From assembly GCA_015345905.1 (NCBI GenBank), contig JADDTR010000017.1:310001-374000 (forward strand): a stretch of DNA of 64,000 nt, in the 5' to 3' direction. The notes under the pieces are model-generated. The model was not told where the DNA came from. It saw only the letters and a list, made by a program, of their open reading frames with translations, and searched no databases. The translations under genes and the position numbers were made by a program. The number at the start of each line of letters is the position of its first letter. Position 1 is the stretch's first letter. The stretch comes from Aotearoamyces nothofagi. Taxonomy: Eukaryota > Ascomycota > Leotiomycetes > Leotiales > Tympanidaceae. This document shows positions 1 through 9,103 of the stretch, piece after piece.

Positions 1-1
1 A

Positions 2-811
2 ATACATCATTACAAGCCACGCAACCGTGGCATATTCAACAGTATCATAGGGGGAACCCGCTATACACCAGTCCAGTTCATGCTCACCATCCCGTTAGCA
101 CTTGTTATGGTCGGCTACGAGGCTCTCTTGGCCTTTGACTTCTCTGTCAGCATACTCAACATACATGGCAATAAAGCCTTCATATACGGAATGGGTTGGA
201 CACCGATCGCCCTGATATTCATTATCCACGAAGTCTGCGGCTATATCCATCCTAACGAAGATCGTGAACTTATCCGTCAACGTCGCGTACGTGGAGCGGA
301 AATTGATGAAGAGCTAGGGTATACGAAGAAGCCTTATTGGTGGCGTCGTCTCCAAGATGATCATGACCTCAGTGTTCACCAAGCTATTGCCAAGAATGTT
401 AAGGAGATTGGCGGGGGTGCTGCGACAACTCGGAATTTGGAGAGTAGCATTGAGATGAGCAATATACCTCCAAAGACTACAGATGGGTTACCGAGAAATG
501 CGGACAAGAGAGTTCCATCGGGTACTTCACCTGCTGCTAGGGCAAGCCAGCGTAGGGAGGACAGACTAAGCAAGGGCACAACACCTGAATCTATCAAAAT
601 CGCTGCGTCTCTGCTGTTCCCAACACCATCTAACATCTCCGAACGGTCCGATCCTTTTGCAGATTCAAACACTCTAGACAGAGGAAGAGCCGCTTCAGAT
701 GGGGTGGGCCCAACGGCTCAAGATGGGAAGTCAGAGCGATCCACAAGTACAGCAAGTGGAGCAACTCTTAACGCTCCTCCGCAAAAGATCAGGTCTATGT
801 TGGATATATAA
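2..811 (+). CDS. DUF2434-type fungal membrane protein, C-terminal part (5' truncated by window edge)
   Basis: The reading frame is open from the window edge, so the start lies outside; the first in-frame ATG at 80 is internal. The visible part begins with HHYKPRNRG, followed by about two hydrophobic segments (residues ~25-50 and ~60-80 of the fragment), then a conserved block PNEDRELIRQRRVRGAEID and KKPYWW. From memory this order (HYKPRNRG, membrane helices, PNEDREL, KPxWW) is the C-terminal end of fungal DUF2434 multi-spanning proteins, whose function is unknown. The last ~130 residues are Ser/Thr/Pro-rich and look disordered, as expected for a cytoplasmic tail. It ends at TAA 809-811. Family assignment is by recalled motif, not a search. 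Confidence 0.7.
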   Translation: MHHYKPRNRGIFNSIIGGTRYTPVQFMLTIPLALVMVGYEALLAFDFSVSILNIHGNKAFIYGMGWTPIALIFIIHEVCGYIHPNEDRELIRQRRVRGAEIDEELGYTKKPYWWRRLQDDHDLSVHQAIAKNVKEIGGGAATTRNLESSIEMSNIPPKTTDGLPRNADKRVPSGTSPAARASQRREDRLSKGTTPESIKIAASLLFPTPSNISERSDPFADSNTLDRGRAASDGVGPTAQDGKSERSTSTASGATLNAPPQKIRSMLDI

Positions 812-1138
812 ATATTGTTCACGAATCAGGATTGGGAAATGGAAATGGGATAATGGGTCGGGAGACATTGGTACATATTTAGGGGCGCTAAGATGCTGGG
901 GGCTGGTTCGCTCTAGGCAGCGCTACCTAATTATATTTATCGCCCCACCAGTGGTTTTAAGGAAGTGATACAGGCTTTTATCAGGGCACACATGGAGCTG
1001 TGCCTAGTAGCTGGGTAGTCGGAGTTGGGATTTGAACCATTATATCGCAATCGAGTCACGGCATTATCGATGCAGCACTCCCACACGGAATATTAACAAT
1101 ATTTTGATGATCATAAACATTTGAATTATTGTCCAAGT
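812..1138. other. Intergenic, convergent 3' ends
   Basis: This spacer separates the converging ends of the DUF2434 gene and VMA12. I see no supported gene. A degenerate tRNA-like stretch on the minus strand around 1016-1085 was considered and rejected. Confidence 0.6.
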
Positions 1139-2059
1139 TTACGTATTTTGCTTCTTCCGTTTTCTCACAGCTGTGCCATATAAATCCTTCTTGTCTTTAA
1201 ATGTCACCGCCTGGCGCTGCGAATCTTCATCTGTTGCCCCTCCAACAACCCAAGTCTTCAAGATCTCCTTGACCTCTACAACCTTGCCTTCCTTTCCTTT
1301 CGCATCGTCCACCTTTCTCCAGTAGCCTGTATATACAACCACCTCCGCAACCCCCACAAGTACACTCCCGCACATTGTCAAAGCTAGCCGCAAAGGCGTT
1401 TCCCACCATCGAGCTGCGACCCAGATTGCCGCGGCACATGCCAAGATGCTTATTACCACATTAAAAATGACTGTCATTTGACGATTAACATCTGCATACG
1501 TTATATTGTCATCTCCGTTATAGGATGGTGTGTTGAGAGATGGGTAATCGGTTGTAGAGGAAAATGCGAAGGCGGCGGATGAGCTAGGGAAACGTTGTAA
1601 GAAGCTCTCCATCGGGGGAGGAGGGTTGATCATTCGTTCGTAGGCTCGAGATTCTTCTTCCCGGCGGAGGCGGGCCATAAGGGCTTTATACTCGGATGTC
1701 TGTATGAACGTGGTCAGTAAATTGTTGCTAAAAGGTGTGGATTGAAGATATGCTGCAAAACGTACAGGTTCTGGCTTTGGTGGTGGGGGCGGGATGAAGA
1801 CTCGAGATCCTTTGAGTAGGATATCGAGGTGATTGGGAGATAAACCTTGGCTCTTAAGCTGTCTAGATAGATCCAGGACTTGGCTATGCGAGATTGGCTT
1901 GCCTATTGAAGGCTCAGACAGAGAAGGCTCCGCAGATGATGCATCTGCATCTGCCCCTTCAGCCTTATCTTCCAATTCCTCTCGTTTGGTCGTTTCTGGC
2001 GGGCTTTGAGCCTTGCCAAGCGCTGCCACAATGGCAGGTGTCATGGTGAGCAGCACCAT
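1139..2059 (-). CDS. VMA12: Vma12/Vph2-type V-ATPase assembly factor of the ER
   Basis: Single-exon, 306 aa. The protein matches the Vma12 (TMEM199) family, an ER membrane factor needed to assemble the V0 sector of the vacuolar H+-ATPase. Seen in order: N-terminal MVLLTMTP, a low-complexity acidic stretch, a conserved block around residues 75-145 (SRQLKSQGLSPNHLDILLKG, then IPPPPPKPEPV and TSEYKALMARLRREEE), a DDNITYADVNRQMTVIFN motif just before the first of two membrane helices (~195-215 and ~225-245), and a short C-terminal tail. YADVNRQ followed by a helical hairpin is typical of the family. The start at 2059 is an ATG; a second ATG six codons in is also possible. It is divergent from COQ1 across a 317-bp spacer. 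Confidence 0.88.
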   Translation of the reverse strand: MVLLTMTPAIVAALGKAQSPPETTKREELEDKAEGADADASSAEPSLSEPSIGKPISHSQVLDLSRQLKSQGLSPNHLDILLKGSRVFIPPPPPKPEPVRFAAYLQSTPFSNNLLTTFIQTSEYKALMARLRREEESRAYERMINPPPPMESFLQRFPSSSAAFAFSSTTDYPSLNTPSYNGDDNITYADVNRQMTVIFNVVISILACAAAIWVAARWWETPLRLALTMCGSVLVGVAEVVVYTGYWRKVDDAKGKEGKVVEVKEILKTWVVGGATDEDSQRQAVTFKDKKDLYGTAVRKRKKQNT

Positions 2060-2376
2060 TTCAAATAAATATTATCTCATATTAAGAATTCAACAAAAGT
2101 TTAAAAATGACGAAGCCGACAGCTCTAGATACCCTGGCACTAGATCACCCGGAGAAATTATTTATCCGATCCTTACCGATCGGTAATCAGGGGATCGCGA
2201 ACGTAATGACCGGGGACCGGGGAACGGCTTGCTTGCGTAGTCCTAATATTTTTCAGATCAATTGAAATAGAAACAACACTCGCTTTTCCGACTCTTAATG
2301 TCGCAATAGCTGCTCAATGTGTTAACACAAATATTCCTTGTATTTCCTGTAAAATAAACGGAGATTGCTGTAAGGG
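2060..2376. promoter_or_regulatory. Bidirectional promoter of VMA12 and COQ1 with a 14-bp palindrome
   Basis: The only spacer between divergent VMA12 and COQ1. It carries a perfect 14-bp palindrome, TTACCGATCGGTAA, at 2173-2186, next to a GACCGGGGACCGGGG direct repeat near 2209-2223. This arrangement suggests a dimeric regulator site, but I do not recognise the factor. Confidence 0.5.
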
Positions 2377-3803
2377 ATGAGAATCCGGTCGGTGAGAGCT
2401 TCGGTTCTCTTTTCTCAGTCCTACATATCGAGGATACAGCTTGGTCCAGCATGCTCAGGATGCTTTTCAACTACTACGGTTCCTTCTAGAAGAGATGCGC
2501 GAATATATCCACAAGATCCAACCGGGCGGCGGCAATCGACTTGGGCGCAAGCAGTCTCTGCGGCCTCCAACGTTCTCTCGAATGCGGCTTCTCGAGCTAC
2601 CTCTCATGGAGGGGTCACCGTGGATCCATTGCGAATCGTAGCAAAGGAACTAAAATTCCTAACAGGTAATATTCGGCAGCTTCTTGGATCCGGGCATCCT
2701 ACTCTCGCCACTGTTGCGAAGTACTACACTCAATCCGAAGGCAAACATGTCCGCCCTCTCGTCGTTCTATTAATGTCTCGAGCTACAGCACTTACACCAA
2801 AATCGCCACGATACAGCCCCGCTTCAGCTCATACCAATATAGATCAGTCATTTTCTCCTACCGATATCCTCGCAGATGTCAATCCCTTAAGTCCGACAAC
2901 AAATCCCCTCACACATTCTCCGACATCTTACTCCTCATCTGAAAGCGATATCCTCCCTTCTCAACGTCGGCTCGCAGAGATTACAGAGCTCATACATACG
3001 GCATCACTACTTCATGATGATGTGGTTGACCTCTCTGACTCGCGACGTGGCGCTCCCTCTGCGAACCACAGGTTTGGCAATAAAATGGCAGTTCTGGCTG
3101 GTGATTTTCTACTTGGCCGTGCCTCGGTCGCTTTGGCACGCCTTAGAGATCCAGAAGTAGTTGAACTACTTGCTACTGTCATAGCCAACCTTGTGGAAGG
3201 CGAGTTTATGCAACTCAAGAATACGGCCCAAGACGAGAAAAACCCTGTTTGGACAAAGGAGACACTTTCTTACTATCTTCAAAAGACATATCTTAAAACA
3301 GCCAGCTTGATAAGCAAGAGTTGCAGAGCAGCCGCACTGCTTGGAGGAAGTGATGATGCAACTGTTGAGGCGGCATATGCATATGGAAAGAATCTAGGAC
3401 TCGCGTTTCAATTAGTGGATGATATGCTGGACTACACAGTCAGTAATAAACAGCTCGGGAAGCCGACAGGAGCAGATCTAGAGCTTGGACTAGCAACTGC
3501 ACCATTGTTATTTGCCTGGGAACAGCATAAAGAGCTGGGTGTACTGGTTGGGAGGAAGTTCGCAGAAAAGGGCGACGTTGCTAGGGTATGTACATCAGGA
3601 CTGGCTAACACCACCGAATTATAGCTGACAGCACTGCACAGGCTAGAGAGCTCGTTCAGAAAAGTGATGGCCTACAGCAGACATATGCTCTAGCCGAAGA
3701 ATATTCCAACAAAGCAATCGCTGCTATAGCCCACTTTCCAGAAAGTGAGGCCAAAGATGGCCTAATAGAGATAGCAAAGAAGACGTTGAAACGGAAGAGT
3801 TAA
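2377..3803 (+). CDS. COQ1: Mitochondrial polyprenyl (hexa/decaprenyl) diphosphate synthase, ubiquinone side chain
   Basis: Two exons, 2377-3585 and 3642-3803, with a 56-nt intron (GTATGT...CACAG); the spliced protein is 456 aa. It is a trans-prenyltransferase that extends isopentenyl units to make the isoprenoid tail of ubiquinone at the mitochondrial inner membrane. The first Asp-rich motif is DDVVD at residues 214-218 and the second is DDMLD at 348-352, both intact, with EGKHVRP and GEFMQL as further family motifs. The N-terminus is basic and Ser-rich with few acids, fitting a mitochondrial presequence. A ~60-residue Ser/Pro-rich insert (about 138-195) precedes the first Asp motif, which is usual in filamentous fungal COQ1. 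Without splicing the ORF would stop early at 3624; the second exon supplies the expected helical C-terminus. Confidence 0.93.
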
Positions 3804-4799
3804 GAGCTACACCTATGCTATTTTCGGCGCATTCGGAATGAAATTACCTACAGTTGGGGCATTGTGTGTATGGAATAGACAAAATCTACATGGTAAGAGG
3901 CGTGCGTGTATTGTCAGTGTAACAACAACTTAGCTACCATCTGTTCTCTAAAGATGGTCCAAAATTACCTCTCAATTGACTTGTCAAATAAGTATCTCGC
4001 TCGTAATGTATTTTATATAAATACCAACCCAACGTACTCGAGTACAGTGGACTGAAGTGTGTCCTAACTCTAAGTTTACTCACTTTAATTTTATTTGATT
4101 GTCTGACCGCTGTTGGGAGGAACTTAGAAGATCAAAATATAAGAGTCTGAGACTGACTGAGCAATCATCGAATAAAACAAATACATGAGCATTTGAGATT
4201 TAACAGACAGGAACTTAATTAGTACTATAAAGATGATGAGACCAATCAATACTTGGTATAAATTTGTGAACAAACAGTCTATTATATCCTGAGCCAGATA
4301 CCACCGGAAACTTAGATACAGGAAGATATCCATTGTATATAATCATCTGGCGACGAATTTTGAGAGAAAAACTCTCTGAGAAAAACTGGTTCCGATCTAG
4401 TATAATCATTTCTTAACTGTCAGATGACCTGGTGCTTTCTTTGTAATCGTGAACAATATGTCGAAACTGCTACTTTCGTCCGGTCATTCAAGCACGAGCA
4501 AGTCTATCACTGTCTGGCTTTGTTTTGTACACTTTCTTTCCCTATGATACTGTAGGTCTAAAACAATTAATGTAGTGACTTGTTTGATTGTAGAGTATAG
4601 TTGGACCATTGTCTGTTCTGGTGTTCTCACTGCTGCTTTATAGCTACACCGAAGCTGTTAAGGCGGCGATGTTTTAGTAGGCGATCACATGTTTTCGCGA
4701 GTTGACCCTGCGACTAATGTAACGCGTTTCTCGCCTAATGGATCTCGACGCGACATATTAACGACTCCAAGAATTGTTATCACGACGCTGTAGTATAAG
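3804..4799. other. AT-rich intergenic region between COQ1 and ECO1
   Basis: No supported gene. Short ORFs here are AT-rich and lack domain-like composition. The last ~120 bp is the ECO1 promoter (see MCB element). Confidence 0.6.
4722..4727 (+). promoter_or_regulatory. MCB element (ACGCGT) upstream of ECO1
   Basis: A perfect MluI cell-cycle box, ACGCGT, lies ~73 bp before the proposed ECO1 ATG, with TTTCGCGA at about 4693-4700 and GACGCGA at ~4749 nearby. MCB sites bind the MBF (Mbp1/Swi6) factor and drive G1/S transcription. ECO1 works in S phase, so the site makes sense, but binding is inferred. Confidence 0.45.
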
Positions 4800-6603
4800 A
4801 TGTCGGCGATGCCTCCCACGCACGCTGGCGGGGGCGCCCCGGTCAACCAAACGGAGCTAGCAATGGCGACTCATAACCCTAGGTGAGATTCACAGTCTCT
4901 CAAAGTCACACGCTTCAAACTGACACACAACTTCAAATAGACCACCTTTGAGAACGTACTCGAAACGCGTTCTCAACGACTCGTACGAACCCCCAAGCAA
5001 GAGGCAACGTATCGAGGCCACCAAGTTTATTAAGAGCAAGATCCTACCTACCACGCCCATCCCAAACAAGAGGAAAACCATCTCAGATTACTTCAAACCG
5101 GCGTCCCTGTCATCAAGCCACTCAACCGAAACACCATCTATATTTTCTGATCCGTTGGAGGAGAGTGTCACACCTCCTTCGTCCCCCCCACCACGAGAGC
5201 CGTCGCCGGTTCCAATCCAACGGAAGAAACGCGCGCGTCGGAGATTAACCACCAGGCCTAACCTCCCACCGATTAGCAAGATGGATGACTACGACTCCAT
5301 TGCATCCAAGCTACGCAAGGCTAGGAAGTTGACTGCCGATAAGGCTGTGATCGAGGGTGGCTTGAGAGAGAATGTTGACAAAACTACTGCCGGCCCAGTA
5401 GAGGAATCGAAGAAGAAGGCCATCACCCGTACTGCAGAGCTTCGGCGTGATGCATCTCCCCCGGGATCATTCAACGCCAAAAGCAAGCGCGGTCCCTCCG
5501 ACCCAAATATCGATATTATCACAGATGAGCCACACTTCCCTGGTAATGCTTCTGATGATATGAACGAAGACGAGGATCGAGATAGCCAGCCCTCTTCTCA
5601 TGAATCTGATGAAGGCCGTGTGTATCCAGGTGCCATTGATATCCCTGGAGCCGTTCCGTCCCCGGAGGTCGACAACGCCTTGGTTGTCCATGACCCAGCC
5701 TTCTCTAGAAGACCATTAGGTGTCTATGCTGGCACAAAGTTCATTCAGACTAATATCGATTTGGGAACCACCACGAGGACCATCTGCCCCACATGCAGAA
5801 TGACTTATAACCACACCCTCCCTAGCGACGTTAAGCACCACGAAGAATTTCACCAAGCATCCGAGTTAGGCATACCAATCAAGAAGCTTCAGGCCGACGA
5901 CGCATCGAAGGTGAAGAAGCCATACTCCAATATTAATGAAGGAGGTATCGAAGAATACATTGCCGTGGTCGACCGTAACTCGAGTGTCGGATGGAGAAAT
6001 TTGGCCCTGGATGTTTTGGAGGAGCACGTTGACAAGGCGCTTGGCTGTATGGTGTTGCCCGAGGACAGGTTGTTTTCCTTAATGCAGCATCCTGTTGTTG
6101 CAATGTCTCTATACCAAGAAGGGCCTCGGAGAATCGAGGATATCCCTCTCATCGATGCGAGCCAGATTCCGTGGGTAACTCGTTATAAGGTGTATTTATA
6201 CATCAAGGGAGGAAATGTTATTGGCGCTATGGTCGCAGAGCGTATTCGTTGGGGATTTGAAATACAGGAGGTTCAATTGGAAGTAGACGAGTTCGGCGAC
6301 TTCCCTTCCATCGTTCGTCATACGACAGAGCAAGCCACTGATCATACCCGCCGAGCTCACTTGGGGATCAATAAAATCTGGACGCACCCTAAGCATCGCG
6401 GCCATGGCCTTGCATCCCTCTTGATCGATACTGCTCGCAATAGGAGCTTTATCGACCGGTTCTACATACCCTCGTTCGAGATGGCGTGGACCGAGACGAC
6501 GGAGTCGGGAACTTGCTTGGCTCGGCGGTATCACGCTGTGCGAGCGGGACAGGACATGGTCCGTCTCACTTACAGTGAGCTACCTGACTTCATCTACCAT
6601 TAA
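4800..6603 (+). CDS. ECO1: Sister chromatid cohesion N-acetyltransferase Eco1/Ctf7
   Basis: Two exons, 4800-4882 and 4941-6603, with a 58-nt intron (GTGAG...CTGAC...AATAG); 581 aa. The long ORF alone would have to begin on TTG (4948). Splicing adds an in-frame exon with ATGs at 4800, 4809 and 4863, and gives MATHNPRPPLRTYSKR across the junction. It acetylates Smc3 in S phase to lock cohesin on chromatin. Visible parts: PIP-box-like KTISDYFK near residue 75; disordered acidic region; C2H2 finger CPTC...HHEEFH (~310-332); and the C-terminal acetyltransferase with IWTHPKHRGHGLASLLID (~503-520, acetyl-CoA loop) and a conserved ending FEMAWTETTESGTCLARRY. Finger plus GNAT with this C-terminus identifies Eco1. 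Which of the three ATGs is used is not certain. Confidence 0.92.
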
Positions 6604-7414
6604 GCTCTCATCAACAGCTAGCGAATGCTTTTTGTGGAAATGGGCGTTTGGAGAATGGATATTGCTGGCTACTGCTGGGGTTTACTTTAGGCGTTGTGAT
6701 GAAGCACAAGGAAATACCATTTGCTCTTGAGGATCACGTTGATGATACGAATTTCATGAACTGAAGGATCGATATAAGATGGATAGCTTGTGTGTTAGAG
6801 ATACCATCAATGAGAAACGACATCATACTTGTCTTGAATGCTTGTAATGCCACCTAAATAATAGTGGCTTTTCGCTCAATATGTCAAGTCACACTAAAAT
6901 GCCCTAATAACCCGAAAGGCTCCTCAATTATAGGCGGCAGCTTAAGAATCCTCTGAGGCCTTTGACTCGATTGTCTTCTGAACATTAATTTGCTGCTGCC
7001 AGTGCCTGAGGAATGTTGAGATCAAATCGAGTCTATAGATCGTGGGGTCGTGAAAGGCCGTTAAGACCCTGCTCTCCATAACTGACAAGAGCGATAGGAT
7101 TATCTGGACTTTATAATGCCAACTGACAGGCGCGACAGGATTATCTTGGCCTTGCAATGCTCGTGATCTGACACATTAGAGATAATTTTGGCATCAAGGT
7201 AGCAACTGGCAGAAACGTTATCACACATCCATTGTCTAGACACGCCAGGCTCCCCAGGAAGACGGGATGGCCCGTGCGTGAATTGATAACAGAGCTACAT
7301 CAGCATTGACGCTCCGAGCATGCCGAATTGTAACCTTGCTATCCCTCACCCGCCCATGGCTTTTGTATAACACTGGACATCGATCGCGTGTTCGGCTTTG
7401 TGAAGCCAGCCAGG
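6604..7414. other. Intergenic between ECO1 and the proline-rich gene
   Basis: No supported gene. A near-repeat of about 40 bp (CTGGACTTTATAATGCCAACTGACAG-like versus the segment around 7135-7170) is visible but weak. Confidence 0.5.
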
Positions 7415-9103
7415 ATGTCTGGGTCTGGAGACTTCCCTTCATCAAATCCTTTCCGACGGAAAGGCTCGTCAGAATCAGCTCGTGGAACGGATATAATCCG
7501 GAGCCTGGAGACCTCCACAAAACCACCCCTCAGGGTCGATACATCGATCCTAGAACCTCCAGAACCGATTAGACCAAAAGTTAAACCCGTCAAGAAGGTC
7601 CGCGTGCAGTCGCCGCACCCATACTCACCTGAAGGCGACTCAATACCTCGAAAGCCCCCAACGCCAATTCCACGCGCCGACGATGATTCTCCCTCTAGCA
7701 TAGACCCTTTTGAAGTCTCAGAAAGATCAGATATCTCGGAAGACGATATAATTGCAAGCAAGCCTCAGCAGACCCCATCAAACCCGTTCCAGAAAACATT
7801 GGCTACACTAGAGCATACGGATGGAGACTATTCCGATACTCCAGCACCGCACCACTCACAAGCTGGGACTGGTCCTGGACGCGCATCTCTAGATGTTGAT
7901 GCATTCAAACGATTACTTATGACTGGCAGCGCCGAACTCATAGGCCCTACTCGTGCTACTACTCCCCCAACACATATCGGGCATCTGGGCTGGAACGATG
8001 GCACAAGCACTGATGCATCGTCAATATCTAGACAGTCTATTTTCGAACCCATACAGGAATTCCATTCGGAGTCACCTCGTACATCCCATGAAGTATCGGA
8101 ACCAGACGATGAACAGCGACGATTCACAGCTCATACTCCGGCATCGGAGAAGAAGCCTCCACCACCCCCTAGCTCCAGGCATGGGAAGCTGATAAAGGTC
8201 GAATTGAGAGAAGACGGCCCTTCGGCTTCAGTGGATGTGCGCGACTACCAATCAACCAAAATACCGGAGCTTTCAATGAACAGTACAGGGTCTGTTCAGG
8301 CTGCTCGGTCACCCACAGATCTGAATAAGCCGTTACCGCCTGCACCAGCTCGTGCAAGCCACGACTCAGATCGAGAATCAGTATTTGACAAAGAAGCAGC
8401 AGGGAAGACTCCAGAACCCCCGTCACCTGCTTCGTCACTGAGACGAAAAACGCCGCCTGCACCGCCACTAGCACGACGTCACAGTCAACTGGTATTTGAC
8501 TCGAAGCTTACACATAAAGCTGGCGGAAGACTCTCACCAAAGGTAGAAGAAGAAGCTCTCAGCTTTTCAAATCAAGAGTCTCCTCGTGCACATTCTGGTA
8601 AGGCTCCTCCGCCACCTCCACCGACTAGGCGTCTAGGTCTCACCAGAAACTTGTCAAATCACTCGTTACCCCTACTGCCTTCGCCGTCACCTTTATATGA
8701 AAGTGAAAGCCCTGCTATTGAAGGCGGACAAGCTCGTGCCTCGTCGATAAAGGCGCCTATACATCGAGGATCCAACCGACCACCATCAGTTTCGAGTATG
8801 GATATGTCGAGTAAGCGCTCATCCGTTGTTCCGCCACCGCCTCCGCCCCCACGACAGCGGACTTCGAGCAAAACCAGCATCGAACCTCCCATTCTATCTC
8901 CAGCGTCCTCTAGACCAAGTGGCGAGTACTTCCGGCGGAGCACTGACAGTACGCGAGGTGACTCTATAGCTCACACTTCACAATCAGAGTCGTTGGATAT
9001 TGCTACACAACCAGGCGGAAAAGACATTTTGGCGGATCTTACCGCTTTGCAAAGGGAGGTTGATGCGTTAAGGGGACAATATGAGAAAAGCAGTACTGGC
9101 TGA
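7415..9103 (+). CDS. Proline-rich, probably disordered fungal protein of unknown function
   Basis: Single exon, 562 aa from the ATG at 7415 (the frame stays open upstream only to a GTG at 7388). I do not recognise a named family. Seen: a Ser/Pro-rich basic N-terminus with NPFRRKG and NPFQKTL, a short conserved-looking block around residues 150-215 (LDVDAFKRLLMTGSAE, GHLGWNDGTSTDASSISRQSIFE), several polyproline tracts (KAPPPPPPTRR, VVPPPPPPPRQR, TPPAPPLARRH) of the kind bound by SH3 or profilin-type partners, and a C-terminal heptad-like stretch (DILADLTALQREVDALRGQY) that could form a coiled coil. No transmembrane segment. A scaffold role in the actin or endocytic system is a guess from the polyproline content only. 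Confidence 0.75.
   Translation: MSGSGDFPSSNPFRRKGSSESARGTDIIRSLETSTKPPLRVDTSILEPPEPIRPKVKPVKKVRVQSPHPYSPEGDSIPRKPPTPIPRADDDSPSSIDPFEVSERSDISEDDIIASKPQQTPSNPFQKTLATLEHTDGDYSDTPAPHHSQAGTGPGRASLDVDAFKRLLMTGSAELIGPTRATTPPTHIGHLGWNDGTSTDASSISRQSIFEPIQEFHSESPRTSHEVSEPDDEQRRFTAHTPASEKKPPPPPSSRHGKLIKVELREDGPSASVDVRDYQSTKIPELSMNSTGSVQAARSPTDLNKPLPPAPARASHDSDRESVFDKEAAGKTPEPPSPASSLRRKTPPAPPLARRHSQLVFDSKLTHKAGGRLSPKVEEEALSFSNQESPRAHSGKAPPPPPPTRRLGLTRNLSNHSLPLLPSPSPLYESESPAIEGGQARASSIKAPIHRGSNRPPSVSSMDMSSKRSSVVPPPPPPPRQRTSSKTSIEPPILSPASSRPSGEYFRRSTDSTRGDSIAHTSQSESLDIATQPGGKDILADLTALQREVDALRGQYEKSSTG

Noticed and set aside
1016-1085. tRNA-like sequence on the minus strand with a GGTTCAAATCC B-box
   Set aside because: A D-like hairpin and B-box are present, but the acceptor and T stems do not pair properly and the anticodon loop lacks U33, so it is at best a degenerate remnant.
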